From Ewingella sp. CoE-038-23 (GTDB lineage Bacteria > Pseudomonadota > Gammaproteobacteria > Enterobacterales > Enterobacteriaceae): a DNA stretch of 64,000 nt. Each line of letters opens with the position of its first letter. Positions within the stretch are counted from its first letter, which is position 1. Shown here piece by piece: positions 56,145-64,000 of this stretch. The stretch lies in assembly GCF_040419245.1 (NCBI RefSeq), contig NZ_JAZHOH010000001.1:3844001-3908000 (forward strand), given 5' to 3'. The notes under the pieces are model-generated. The model worked only from the letters and a program-made list of their open reading frames with translations. It did no database searches and was not told the DNA's origin. The position numbers were made by a program, and so were the translations under genes.

Positions 56145-57161
56145 ATGAAACAGCTTGAGATTGCCGACAGCTACCAACTGGATGATTTACGCATTGTCGA
56201 ACGCCAGAAACCGGCATCGCCCGGCCCCGGCGAGGTGATGGTGAAAATGGGCGCGGTTTCGCTCAATTTCCGTGATTTGCTGGTCGCCACGGGTAACGGG
56301 CACTGGCGACCAACGCCGGGCCGCGTGCCGGGTTCCGACGGAGCAGGACGGGTGGTTGAAGTGGGCGAAGGCGTGACCCGTTTCGCCGTTGGCGATCGCG
56401 TCATCACCACCATTTTGCCCAATTGGATTGCCGGGCCGATGACCGAGGAAAACTCCAGAGGCTCACTGGGCGGTGTGGCGGTAGACGGCGTACTGGCCGA
56501 GTATCGCGTGCTGAATGCCGAGTCGCTGGTTCTGGCCCCTGACTATTTGACCGACGCTCAGGCCGCCACCTTCCCGACCGCCGGGCTCACCGCATGGCAT
56601 GCCTTGCAGCGCGCCGGCAAGCTCGGCCCGGACAGCACGCTGCTGGTTCAGGGAACCGGCGGTGTTTCCCTGTTCGCCTTACAGATAGGCTTGGCTGCGG
56701 GAGCTAGAGTTCTGGCGACGTCAGGCTCAGATGCGAAGATTGAACGCCTCAAAGCCATGGGCGCGCACGCCACGGTGAATTACCAGCAGCGGCCGGAATG
56801 GAGCCAGGATGTTCTGGCATTAACGGGGGGCAAAGGAGCCGATGTCACAGTGGATATCGGCGGCGCCTCAACGTTGCACCACTCAGTGAAGGCCGCGGCG
56901 CATTATGGCGTCATTTGCATCGTCGGTCTGACCGGCGGCCTAGAAGCGACCTTTAACGTGTCACAGGTATTCTTCAAAAACCTGCGCATTGAGGGGATCG
57001 AGACCGGCTCGCGCGAAATGCTTGAAGCCATGCTCAGCTGGTTTAGCGCCCGGCAGATTGTGCCAGTGGTAGACAGTATTTATAGCTTTGAGAACAGCCG
57101 CGAGGCCTTCCTCCACCTGCAATCTGGCCAGCACGTGGGCAAAGTCTGCATCACCTTCTAA
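56145..57161 (+). CDS. Zinc-independent MDR-family NAD(P)H oxidoreductase
   Basis: 338-residue medium-chain reductase/dehydrogenase. It has the GroES-like part (SLNFRDLLVATGNG; PGSDGAGRVVEVGEGVTRFAVGDRV) and a Rossmann part with LLVQGTGGVSLFALQIGLAAGARVLATS near residue 165. The cysteine lobe that binds structural zinc and the catalytic Cys are missing, as in quinone oxidoreductases. Natural substrate unknown; a quinone or enone is plausible. Divergent from an Lrp-type regulator. Confidence 0.87.
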   Translation: MKQLEIADSYQLDDLRIVERQKPASPGPGEVMVKMGAVSLNFRDLLVATGNGHWRPTPGRVPGSDGAGRVVEVGEGVTRFAVGDRVITTILPNWIAGPMTEENSRGSLGGVAVDGVLAEYRVLNAESLVLAPDYLTDAQAATFPTAGLTAWHALQRAGKLGPDSTLLVQGTGGVSLFALQIGLAAGARVLATSGSDAKIERLKAMGAHATVNYQQRPEWSQDVLALTGGKGADVTVDIGGASTLHHSVKAAAHYGVICIVGLTGGLEATFNVSQVFFKNLRIEGIETGSREMLEAMLSWFSARQIVPVVDSIYSFENSREAFLHLQSGQHVGKVCITF

Positions 57162-57177
57162 CTTCATCAATAACAAA

Positions 57178-57203
57178 AAAGCAGCGGTTTCGGCCGCTGC
57201 TTT
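57178..57203. terminator. Bidirectional terminator
   Basis: Stem AAAGCAGCGG / CCGCTGCTTT with a 6-nt loop, between convergent MDR and AhpD-like genes. Confidence 0.88.
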
Positions 57204-57234
57204 GCTTGAGGGTGATCCCGACACAGGAACGGCT

Positions 57235-57690
57235 TTAGGCCTTGGCGGCAGCGGCCGGTGTGGCGCGAAAAGCTACGCCAAAACGGTTGAAGGCGTTCAT
57301 CAGGCCAATGGCATAAGTGAGATCGGCCAGCTCCTGCTCGCTAAACTCGGCGATGGCCGCCGCATACTCTTCATCCGGCACGCCGGTTTCGCTAACGCGA
57401 GTGACGCTTTCCGCCCAGCTCAGCGCCACGCGCTCGCGGGCAGTGAACACGGCACCGGCCTCATGCCATACCGGGACCAGCACCAGCTTTTCCACCGATA
57501 AACCCGACTTCAGCAGGTCGCGGGAGTGCATATCAATACAGAACGCACAGCCGTTGATTTGGGAAACGCGCAGGTAAACCAAGTCAATCAGCGCCTTCGG
57601 CAAGCTGCCTTTCAGCAGCGTTGAGTACACGGCGCCAAAGGCTTTATAACCCTCTGGGGAGGCTTTGGCGTAGTCGATACGTTGAGTCAT
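57235..57690 (-). CDS. AhpD-like carboxymuconolactone decarboxylase-family protein
   Basis: 151-residue protein of the AhpD/CMD fold. The redox motif is QINGCAFCIDMHSRDLLKSG (C-x2-C followed by His, near residues 48-55), characteristic of the alkylhydroperoxidase-like branch with thiol peroxidase activity. Typical neighbour of stress regulators. Preceded by its own short upstream region and facing the MDR gene; cotranscription with the SDR gene upstream is possible (96-bp gap). Confidence 0.88.
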   Translation of the reverse strand: MTQRIDYAKASPEGYKAFGAVYSTLLKGSLPKALIDLVYLRVSQINGCAFCIDMHSRDLLKSGLSVEKLVLVPVWHEAGAVFTARERVALSWAESVTRVSETGVPDEEYAAAIAEFSEQELADLTYAIGLMNAFNRFGVAFRATPAAAAKA

Positions 57691-57786
57691 GATACTTCCT
57701 TAGTGTTGTCGTTTTGAGAACACCAGAATGAAGAATCTTGGCCTGCATCGAAAGCGCCATAAAGTGTCTATTATTCCAGACCATGA

Positions 57787-58569
57787 TTAGGCGGTGGGGA
57801 TGGTGCCCCCGTCAATAACGAACTCGGTGCCGCTGATGGATGCCGCACGTGGCGACACCACGAAGGCAATCAGGTCGGCCACCTCGCGCGGTTTAGCCGG
57901 TCGTCCCAGCGGAATTCCTCCCAGAGAGTCCATAATGATCTGCTTACCGCCCTCGTAATCCGTGCCCGCCTGCTCGGCGAGGCGCTCGGCCATCGCCACA
58001 GCGGCGGTGGTTTCCACCCAGCCCGGCGAGACGCGCACCACGCGCACGCCCTGCGGCGTCACCTCTTTCGACAGACTTTTACTGTAAGTGGACAGCGCCG
58101 CTTTCGCCGCCGCATAGGCAGTAGTGGATTCCGGCAGCGGCAGCTGATGCTGAATAGAGGTGACGTGGACAATCACCCCGGCGCCCTGTTTGAGCATCTC
58201 TGGCAGCAGAGCGCGATCGAGCCGCACCGCCGACAGCAGATTGAGATTTAGCTCGGACAGCCACTGCTCGTCATCCAGCGCGGCAAAACCGCCGCCCGGC
58301 GCAGTTGAGCCGCCCACCACGTTAACCAGCACGTCGATCCCGCCAAGCTGCTTTAAGGTGGCGGCAGCGACCTCGGCGCAGCCCTGCGCGGTGCTGACGT
58401 CGGCGGCGATATAGTGCACATCATCCCTCGCGCCTTGGGAGACATCCCGCGCGGTGGTAATCACTTTCGCGCCCACTTCTCGCAAAACTTGCACCACGGC
58501 TTCGCCCACGCCCTTGGTGCCGCCGGTAACCAAAACTCTCGCGCCCGCCAAACCTAATTCAAAACTCAT
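57787..58569 (-). CDS. Short-chain dehydrogenase/reductase
   Basis: 260-residue classical SDR: cofactor motif [18 protein letters not shown] (TGxxxGxG, residues about 14-21), NVVGG in place of the usual NNAG, catalytic Ser in HVTSIQHQ and Tyr/Lys in YAAAKAALS. Substrate unknown. It is divergent from an HxlR-type regulator with direct repeats of GTACATAC between them, so it is probably that regulator's target. Confidence 0.9.
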   Translation of the reverse strand: MSFELGLAGARVLVTGGTKGVGEAVVQVLREVGAKVITTARDVSQGARDDVHYIAADVSTAQGCAEVAAATLKQLGGIDVLVNVVGGSTAPGGGFAALDDEQWLSELNLNLLSAVRLDRALLPEMLKQGAGVIVHVTSIQHQLPLPESTTAYAAAKAALSTYSKSLSKEVTPQGVRVVRVSPGWVETTAAVAMAERLAEQAGTDYEGGKQIIMDSLGGIPLGRPAKPREVADLIAFVVSPRAASISGTEFVIDGGTIPTA

Positions 58570-58632
58570 GTTGATGCCCTCAGTGGATGTTCATTTCCAG
58601 CTAAGCATCGCGGTAAAATATATTGATAACAA

Positions 58633-58660
58633 GTACATACAATTAAGTCGGGTACATACT
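58633..58660. promoter_or_regulatory. Direct repeats in the SDR/HxlR promoter region
   Basis: GTACATAC at 58633-58640 and 58653-58660, exactly 20 bp apart (two helical turns). Candidate HxlR-type operator. Confidence 0.5.
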
Positions 58661-58719
58661 TAAAAGTAAGTTTTTTGAATTTAAAGGCGAAAAGCGCCAA
58701 TATTATTTACTATAAAAAA

Positions 58720-59100
58720 ATGACAACGATAAATGAAAACAGCGCGCCCCCGCCGCAGGGCCAGGGCCACAAGTACACCCGTGAAACAGCCGCCATCGGC
58801 GTCGAAAAGGTGATTAAACTGCTGGATGGGCGGTGGAAACTGCTCATTCTGTTTCAACTTTTCGGCGGCCGGGTGCTGCGCTTCTCCGATCTTGAACGGG
58901 CAATCCCCGCGGTCTCGCAAAAGATGCTGATTCAGCAACTGCGTCAGTTGGAAAGTGACGGCATCGTCAAACGCATCGTCTACCCCGAAGTCCCGCCGCG
59001 AGTGGAATACTCGCTGACGGAATGGGGGCAAGACCTCTGTCCGGTGCTCGACGCTTTGCTGAATTGGGCGGCACTGCGTGAAGCGCAGGCGGCGGACTAG
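58720..59100 (+). CDS. HxlR-family regulator
   Basis: 126-residue winged-helix protein: KVIKLLDGRWKLLILFQLFGG, then SDLERAIPAVSQKMLIQQLRQLESDGIVKR and the wing PRVEYSLTEWGQDL. Unlike YodB and QorR, it has no N-terminal sensor Cys; the only Cys is near the C terminus (DLCPVLDAL). The ATG at 58720 is used although its ribosome-binding site is poor; an in-frame TTG at 58675 would add 15 residues. Divergent from the SDR gene and 17 bp from the end of the convergent MBL gene. Confidence 0.85.
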   Translation: MTTINENSAPPPQGQGHKYTRETAAIGVEKVIKLLDGRWKLLILFQLFGGRVLRFSDLERAIPAVSQKMLIQQLRQLESDGIVKRIVYPEVPPRVEYSLTEWGQDLCPVLDALLNWAALREAQAAD

Positions 59101-59117
59101 CGCGGCCTGCGGCTGGA

Positions 59118-59969
59118 TCACTGCGCTGGCTTCGTCAGCTGCGATGCCTTCCACAGGGAGCCGGGGTTAACGCGGGTTGGGTAGAGCGCCAGCATGGCCT
59201 GATAAAGCTGCCCGGCGCTGTCGGTTTCCTCGGCGAGACGATTGAAGTCCAGCAAATACTGTTTAGTTTTGGCAATATTCTCCGGCGCGTCGTCGTTTTC
59301 CGGCACTTTATGGCCCGCCACTACATAAGCTGGCTTGAGCGCCGCAAGGGTGTCCAGCGCGGCAATCCACTCCAGCCGACTCTGCTTATCCGTCTCCCCA
59401 AGAAAAGGGTGAATGCCGTTGTATACCACGTCACCCGCCACGATTAACTCGAGGGAGGGGACATACAGGCTGGTGGATTCCGCAGTATCCGTGCGGCCAG
59501 TATGCACCACCAACAGCTTGTGCCCTTCCAGCTCGAACTCGTCGCTGCTCAGCGGCTCGGCGGCAATCAGCCGGTCGTCGATTTCACCCGGAAACAGCTT
59601 GCGCCAGAAACCGTCCACCGAAGCCGGAGCAAGGTGGGCATGCATCGCCTTAACAATGGCCGGAGCCGCCACCGCGCGGGCCTGCGGGAAGTGTTCCAAG
59701 AGCGGGGCCAGCCCGAAGAAGTGGTCACCGTGGCCGTGGGTGATGTAGATCGTGGTCAGGTTTTTGCCGCTGGCAATCACCCAGTCCAACAGCGTTTGCG
59801 ACTGCTCTTTGGTCAGGAAGGTATCGACCAGCACGGCGTCTTTCTCGCCATAAATCAGGGTGGCTGAATTAGCGACCCACATCAGCGACTCGAGGCCGGC
59901 AGGAATATCCCGGCTTAGGCCAGGGCGTTTAATGGTTAAAACATCCCATTTCAGGGCGGGTTTGCTCAT
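59118..59969 (-). CDS. MBL-fold metallo-hydrolase
   Basis: 283-residue metallo-beta-lactamase-fold protein. Metal motif THGHGDHFFGL (HxHxDH) near residue 78, a further metal-site candidate in VVHTGRTDTAES, the bridging Asp in LIVAGDVVYNGIHPF and the final His in YVVAGHKVP. Likely a lactonase or thioester hydrolase; the exact role is unknown. GGAG lies 9 nt before the ATG. Divergent from a TetR regulator with a GACCGGTC palindrome between. Confidence 0.88.
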   Translation of the reverse strand: MSKPALKWDVLTIKRPGLSRDIPAGLESLMWVANSATLIYGEKDAVLVDTFLTKEQSQTLLDWVIASGKNLTTIYITHGHGDHFFGLAPLLEHFPQARAVAAPAIVKAMHAHLAPASVDGFWRKLFPGEIDDRLIAAEPLSSDEFELEGHKLLVVHTGRTDTAESTSLYVPSLELIVAGDVVYNGIHPFLGETDKQSRLEWIAALDTLAALKPAYVVAGHKVPENDDAPENIAKTKQYLLDFNRLAEETDSAGQLYQAMLALYPTRVNPGSLWKASQLTKPAQ

Positions 59970-60032
59970 GGTGCTTGCTCCGTAGTGAAGAGGGGTATCA
60001 ATTGACAGTCGAAGGCGTAACGGCTATAAATA

Positions 60033-60055
60033 AAATATGACCGGTCGGTTTATAT
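60033..60055. promoter_or_regulatory. Probable TetR operator upstream of 60080
   Basis: The core GACCGGTC (60039-60046) sits in TATGACCGGTCGGTTTATAT, an imperfect AT-flanked palindrome like operators of NemR-type and related TetR regulators. It overlaps the likely promoter of either divergent gene. Confidence 0.55.
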
Positions 60056-60079
60056 TGTCAAGACAATTGGAGAACAACG

Positions 60080-60706
60080 ATGAACAGCCCTGCTGAAGCT
60101 GATAAGAGAGGCCGCCGTGGGCCGAAGCCCAACCTGAATACCCGCACCAATCTAGTTCAGGCCGGGCTGCAAACCTTCCATCGCGAAGGCTTTGCCGCGA
60201 CGGGCATTCAGAGCATCGTTGAGCAGGCGGGCGTGCCGAAAGGCTCTTTCTACAACCATTTCGACAGCAAAGAGACCTTTGGCGCCTCGGTGGTGGATGC
60301 CTATTTCGAGCGCGCACAGGCCAGACTGGATAGCGCGTTCGGCAATGCCGAGCTGGCGCCGCTGGCTCGGCTGGAGGCCTATTTCGACAGCCTGATCGTG
60401 GCTTTTCGCGACAACAAGTTCAGTAAAGGCTGCCTGATGGGCAATCTCAGCGCCGAAATCGCCGACCACAGCGAAGCCATTCGCCTGCGCCTGGTGGAGC
60501 AGTTCGCCGCCTGGTGTCAGGTGATTGAAAATTGCCTGCTGGACGCTCAGCGCCAAGGGCAGCTCGACAGTAATTTGTCCGCCAAGTCACTGAGTGACTT
60601 CATTCTAAATTCTTGGGAAGGCGCGCTGCTGCGCATGCGAGTGGAGAAGAACGACTCGCCTTTGCTGGAGTTTAAGCAGTTTGTTTTTGGGCATTTGCTG
60701 GGCTAG
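60080..60706 (+). CDS. TetR-family regulator
   Basis: 208 residues with a clear N-terminal helix-turn-helix (GLQTFHREGFAATGIQSIVEQAGVPKGSFYNHFDSKETF, residues about 30-68). The core contains KGCLMGNLSAEIADHS, a Cys at a position close to the redox-active Cys reported in NemR; this comparison is from memory. It probably controls the divergent MBL hydrolase. Confidence 0.9.
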   Translation: MNSPAEADKRGRRGPKPNLNTRTNLVQAGLQTFHREGFAATGIQSIVEQAGVPKGSFYNHFDSKETFGASVVDAYFERAQARLDSAFGNAELAPLARLEAYFDSLIVAFRDNKFSKGCLMGNLSAEIADHSEAIRLRLVEQFAAWCQVIENCLLDAQRQGQLDSNLSAKSLSDFILNSWEGALLRMRVEKNDSPLLEFKQFVFGHLLG

Positions 60707-60770
60707 GTTTGTTTATTGGTCGCAGAAAACGCTATGCTGGCAGGAATTTCGCATTATACAGAGATAGCCG

Positions 60771-60956
60771 ATGAGCAATAAAAAGCAGCCAGCCCCGTCG
60801 ATCTTCGACCATTTGCAAGAGGACGACGGCTTTGATCTTTGGGGCCGTTCCAAGTTGAGCAGCGCCTTGAATAAAGCTAAACCCGCGACGCCGGACAATG
60901 ATGCATTAGCCGCGGCGCGCAAGCTTATCAAAGGCGACAAGAAAGTGGCGGAGTGA
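60771..60956 (+). CDS. Small hypothetical protein
   Basis: 61-residue soluble, lysine- and alanine-rich protein beginning MSNKKQPAPSIFDHLQEDDG and ending KLIKGDKKVAE. No family recognised. It has a start 65 bp after the TetR stop and is followed by a clean terminator 26 bp past its stop, which supports it as a real transcription unit. No membrane segment or metal motif. Confidence 0.6.
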   Translation: MSNKKQPAPSIFDHLQEDDGFDLWGRSKLSSALNKAKPATPDNDALAAARKLIKGDKKVAE

Positions 60957-60982
60957 TATTCCTCCATTTGCGCCAGCATTAA

Positions 60983-61006
60983 AAAACCCGCCAGATGGCG
61001 GGTTTT
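60983..61006. terminator. Bidirectional terminator
   Basis: Stem AAAACCCGCC / GGCGGGTTTT with an AGAT loop, between the small hypothetical gene and the convergent pnuC. Confidence 0.9.
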
Positions 61007-61020
61007 GTTTTTTAGCATGC

Positions 61021-61788
61021 TCAAACTTTCTCGGAAACCAGCCCCTCGGCGAGCGGGCTTGAAGAGGCCGGGCGCAGCGGCCGCGAGCCGTGCTCTTTCG
61101 CCGATTTGATCCACGACCATGAGCCAAACGCCGCGATGCCAATCAAAATCGCGTATTCAATCGACATCACATACACCCCTTGCACCGCGTACAGCGCCAC
61201 GCTGATGACATCCAGCGCGCACCAGATGATCCAGTTCTCCACATACTTTTTAATCATCAATACCGTCGCCACGATCGACAGTACCAGAATGGTGGAATCC
61301 GCCAACGGCCAGGCGTCCGGCAACAGCTGCGGCGCGGCGGCGTTGACGCCCATTTTTGACAGCAGCGCGAAGGCAACGCCGGTCAGCCACGAGAAAATAC
61401 CGTCAATGTTGAAGGTCATCAGCAGGATAAACAGCACGCTGACCACCGCCGTCACCACAAAGCTGTTGAGCGACATCCAGCGGATCTTGATCGCCGGGGC
61501 CTCTTTTTTGTCATCTTTATACCAAATCACCCAACCGACCACGTTGGCGACGAAGAAGAACACTTGCAGCATCATGCTGGCGTAAAGCTGAATTTGGAAA
61601 AAGATCGCCGTAAACAGGGTGACGTTTAACAAGCCAAACAGATAGTTGATGGTCTTCTCGCGGCTGGCGAGCCAGATGTTGATCAAGCCAAACAGCGTGC
61701 CAATCGCCTCGATCCAAGATAATTGATAGCCGTCTTTGCCGAGCGGGATATTAACCATGATGTTGTGAATGCTGAAATAGGAAAGCAT
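61021..61788 (-). CDS. pnuC: PnuC nicotinamide riboside transporter
   Basis: 255-residue inner-membrane facilitator of nicotinamide riboside uptake. About seven membrane helices, with EAIGTLFGLINIWLASREKTINYLFGLLNV at the N terminus, QVFFFVANVVGWVIW in the middle and ENWIIWCALDVISVALYAVQGVY carrying the ligand-binding W-x2-W. The N terminus MLSYFSIHNIMVNIPLG suggests a second possible ATG ten residues in. The isochorismatase-family gene lies 58 bp upstream on the same strand. No NadR-type box was seen. Confidence 0.92.
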   Translation of the reverse strand: MLSYFSIHNIMVNIPLGKDGYQLSWIEAIGTLFGLINIWLASREKTINYLFGLLNVTLFTAIFFQIQLYASMMLQVFFFVANVVGWVIWYKDDKKEAPAIKIRWMSLNSFVVTAVVSVLFILLMTFNIDGIFSWLTGVAFALLSKMGVNAAAPQLLPDAWPLADSTILVLSIVATVLMIKKYVENWIIWCALDVISVALYAVQGVYVMSIEYAILIGIAAFGSWSWIKSAKEHGSRPLRPASSSPLAEGLVSEKV

Positions 61789-61846
61789 GGTGCGACTCCT
61801 GTATTTTCTTTGTTTTTATGAAGTTAACGAGCAAGTTGTAAAACTA

Positions 61847-62500
61847 TTAATAGGCGTTGGCGGAACTTAAATAATCAATGACCTCGCCCGACTCGGCGAC
61901 CCAGCCATAGTTTTCATCTAACACGGCCAAACACTCGATTTTGCGCGGCGCGCTCATGGACTCCACGGCGTCGGAGACCACGATAGAGGTGTAATGGTGA
62001 TACAGCGCTTCACGCACGGTATCTTCGACGCAGCACTCAGCCACCACGCCGGTGACCACCAGCGTATCAACGCCAAGCTCGGAGAGATGCTGCTGAAGAG
62101 TGGTGCCGTAGAAGCCGCCAAAGCCGTGCTTCGGCACGATGATTTCGCCATGGATGGGTGCCAGTTCAGCGATGATATCTGCACAATCCAGCTCGACCTC
62201 ACTGTCTTCATAGCGGCGCAGGTGCCCTACGCGACAGGCTTTGGTTTGCTCGTCGAGGAAAGAGGTCCAGCTGAATTTGCTCTCCAGCCTGCGCCACGCG
62301 TCGTTTTCCACGCTGACCCATTGCAGAAAAATCACCGGGTAGCCGCCCTCCCGAAAATGCTGGAGCAGGCGCTGCTGCGGCGCGATAGTCTCCCGTCCGC
62401 CCGGCACTTCAAAGGGCGCGCCCTGACGAATAAAATCGTTTTGCATATCCACAATGATCAGCGCGGGTTTATTGATTTTTGGTAGCTGGTGCAATGGCAT
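61847..62500 (-). CDS. Isochorismatase-family cysteine hydrolase
   Basis: 217-residue hydrolase with the Asp-Lys-Cys triad: Asp in LIIVDMQNDFIRQG near residue 18-22, Lys in IIVPKHGFGGFYGT near 123, Cys in GVVAECCVEDTVREAL near 158. Family members include nicotinamidase, isochorismatase and ureidoacrylate hydrolases. Proximity to pnuC makes a nicotinamide-type substrate attractive, but the sequence alone does not settle this. It is probably cotranscribed with pnuC. Confidence 0.85.
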   Translation of the reverse strand: MPLHQLPKINKPALIIVDMQNDFIRQGAPFEVPGGRETIAPQQRLLQHFREGGYPVIFLQWVSVENDAWRRLESKFSWTSFLDEQTKACRVGHLRRYEDSEVELDCADIIAELAPIHGEIIVPKHGFGGFYGTTLQQHLSELGVDTLVVTGVVAECCVEDTVREALYHHYTSIVVSDAVESMSAPRKIECLAVLDENYGWVAESGEVIDYLSSANAY

Positions 62501-62902
62501 GATGTGTTCCCCTCATTAACATTCTTCTTTTTGAGATGTATTTAATAAAGAACATCAGCAAGGAGCATGCCAGCAGCGACTAAAGGGCAGGAATTGTGTC
62601 AATTTAGGGCTTAGAAATAAGAAAAATTGATGAAAGGCGGCGTAGAAGTGATTTTTCCAATACTTTTAAGATACTTTTAACATGGCCGAGGCCGTTATTT
62701 GGCTTAGGGAAAATCTTCATTTTTCGACGACAATCGGCATCGCACCTTTATAATACCATTGCCTCATTTTGGGGCGTGCAGCGGCTTACCCATGGGCTGG
62801 GAAACCACTGCACGATTTGAAACTGGACATCTATACGTCCAAAACGTAATCTGACAATCTATTAACATTCATCCACTCAGGTTATGTAAGGAAAGCCACG
62901 TC
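62501..62902. other. Divergent promoter region with a long inverted repeat
   Basis: About 400 bp between the hydrolase and the ABC transporter genes, AT-rich in its first 250 bp, with no gene seen. CGTGCAGCGG (62775-62784) and CCACTGCACG (62805-62814) can pair (9 of 10) around a loop that itself contains CCCATGGG. It could be a structured leader of the transporter transcript or an operator. Confidence 0.45.
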
Positions 62903-63724
62903 ATGCGCCTATCCGCTCTGGTTGCCACTCTGCTTGCCACTACGCTTTTTTCTACTGTTACCCACGCTGGCGCGACCTTAGATCGCGTCACTAAAACCGG
63001 CGTGCTGCGCAATGTGATTGTTAATGACTACCCGCCATTTGGCTTTATCGATGATAACAACCAGCTGGCGGGTTTTGACGTGGATGTCGCTAAAGCCGTG
63101 GCTGCACGCATGGGTGTGAAGGCAGAAATCACCGCGCCGGGCTGGGAAACCATTATTGGCGGCAATTGGCGCGGGCGCTGGGATACCTGTATTTGCTCGA
63201 TGACGCCAAACACCGAGCGCGCCAAAGTGCTCGACTTCCCGACGCCTTATTACAGCTCACCGGCAGTGTTGGTAGTGAATAAGAAAGATGACCGCATCAA
63301 GTCAGCCGCCGACCTGAGCAACAGAAAAGTCGGCATCGGCATGGGTTCCAGCTACGAAACTTACCTGCAAAAAACGCTGGTGATCCCCGGCGCGAAGCCG
63401 ATCGATTTCCCCTTCAATAATGTGCAGGCCATTCCCAGCGATGAAGAAGTGGCTTTCCAGAATTTAGCCTTGGGACCGGGCGTGCGTCTTGACGCCATCG
63501 TCTCCGACCTTGCCACTGCCAATTCGCGCATCAAACGTAACCCTGATTTGTTTAAAATCGTCACCGAGCTGTACGCAGAGCCTAACTGGGTCGCTACCGA
63601 CAAGGGCGATCCTGAGTGGGATAAGAAAGTGGCGGATACCATAAAATCACTGCGCGACGACGGCACTTTGGCGAAGATTTCTCAGCACTGGCTGGGCGAA
63701 GACATCACCAAAGAGGAGCCGTAA
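62903..63724 (+). CDS. Amino acid ABC transporter substrate-binding protein
   Basis: 273-residue periplasmic binding protein of the polar amino-acid type (SBP family 3). The signal peptide ends around THAGA (residue 22). The mature protein has VIVNDYPPFGFIDDNNQLAGFDVDVAKAVAARMG, followed by the CICSMTPNTERAKVLDFPTPYYSSPAVLVV segment and LSNRKVGIGMGSSYETYLQK. The ligand cannot be assigned. AAGGA lies upstream of the ATG. It is followed 3 bp later by the permease gene, so the two form an operon. Confidence 0.92.
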   Translation: MRLSALVATLLATTLFSTVTHAGATLDRVTKTGVLRNVIVNDYPPFGFIDDNNQLAGFDVDVAKAVAARMGVKAEITAPGWETIIGGNWRGRWDTCICSMTPNTERAKVLDFPTPYYSSPAVLVVNKKDDRIKSAADLSNRKVGIGMGSSYETYLQKTLVIPGAKPIDFPFNNVQAIPSDEEVAFQNLALGPGVRLDAIVSDLATANSRIKRNPDLFKIVTELYAEPNWVATDKGDPEWDKKVADTIKSLRDDGTLAKISQHWLGEDITKEEP

Positions 63725-63727
63725 CGG

Positions 63728-64000
63728 ATGGCGCAGCTCCCTGACGTGAAACCTATCGTGGCGGAAAAATCTAACCCGGCGCTGGCCGATGCCAGCCTGT
63801 CGGCCACGCCGCGCGCCTTCAAAATTAAAACGCTGATCACCTGGCTGGTGCTGCTTAGCCTGCTGTTCAGCCTGTTCGGCAAGATGGGGCTACAGTGGGA
63901 TTTGATTGAGCAGAAGTTGCCGTTCCTGCTCGGCCTGCGCCTGTCGCCGGACGGCTTTATTCAGGGCGCGGCGCTAACCCTGCTGATCACCGCCTGTTCA
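63728..64000 (+). CDS. Amino acid ABC transporter permease, N-terminal part (cut by window edge)
   Basis: The first 91 codons of an open frame beginning MAQLPDVKPIVAEKSNPALA. A soluble head of about 35 residues is followed by a membrane helix (LITWLVLLSLLFSLFGKMGLQ in two parts) and, after KLPFLLGLRLSPDGFIQGAALTL, the start of the first helix of the HisM-type permease domain. It continues past the right edge. Position 3 bp after the binding-protein gene supports the call. Confidence 0.85.
   Translation, partial: MAQLPDVKPIVAEKSNPALADASLSATPRAFKIKTLITWLVLLSLLFSLFGKMGLQWDLIEQKLPFLLGLRLSPDGFIQGAALTLLITACS

Overview
The window is a contiguous piece of an Enterobacterales chromosome. The order of core genes (epd-pgk, tktA, loiP, speB-speA, metK, galP-sprT-endA-rsmE-gshB-yqgE-yqgF, yggS-proC-yggT-yggU-rdgB-hemW, yggN-glsB, yggL-trmB, mutY-yggX-mltC, speC, tRNA-Phe) follows the E. 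coli speA-to-speC region. proC between yggS and yggT and glsB beside yggN point to a Serratia/Yersinia/Rahnella-like (Yersiniaceae-type) genome rather than Escherichia. This rests on gene order and remembered family sequences; no search was run. No insertion sequence, prophage, CRISPR array or rRNA was seen.

Layout. 1-5.1 kb: central carbon metabolism (pgk partial, epd, tktA) and the lipoprotein protease loiP. 5.2-11.6 kb: a complete yhfT-U-php-W-X-Y-Z operon, lacking yhfS, inserted between loiP and speB. 11.7-15.8 kb: arginine-to-putrescine genes speB and speA with a small YqgB-like upstream ORF. 15.8-28.5 kb: conserved housekeeping genes on the plus strand. 28.6-30.2 kb: a stand-alone membrane-anchored glutamate-synthase-like flavoprotein. 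30.4-36 kb: yggN, glsB, yggL, trmB, mutY, yggX, mltC. 36-39.8 kb: an orphan wza-wzb-wzc capsule-export trio with no sugar genes beside it. 40.2-42.7 kb: ornithine decarboxylase speC preceded by a candidate arginine-rich leader peptide and an attenuator-like hairpin. 43.0 kb: tRNA-Phe(GAA).

Beyond the tRNA (43-64 kb) the character changes. This accessory region has a DMT transporter, a tyrosine-phosphatase-like protein beside a broken ORF, an RcnB-like protein, a LysE exporter, an acid-sugar module (ACS transporter + enolase-superfamily dehydratase + GntR regulator sharing an operator motif), a hydroxyaspartate-lyase-like enzyme with a YheO-type regulator, and a run of regulator/enzyme pairs (TetR, MarR/OhrR, Lrp, HxlR, TetR) next to hydrolase, methyltransferase, YghU-like GST, quinone-reductase-like MDR, AhpD-like, SDR and MBL-fold enzymes. 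It ends with pnuC, an isochorismatase-family hydrolase and the start of an amino-acid ABC transporter operon.

The most interesting items are the arginine-rich leader ORF upstream of speC, the relocated yhf operon with a repeated 14-bp motif, the orphan wza-wzb-wzc genes with a palindromic Rcs-box-like site, the ribosome-binding-site-masking inverted repeat before the glutamate-synthase-like gene, and the repeated operator of the GntR acid-sugar module.
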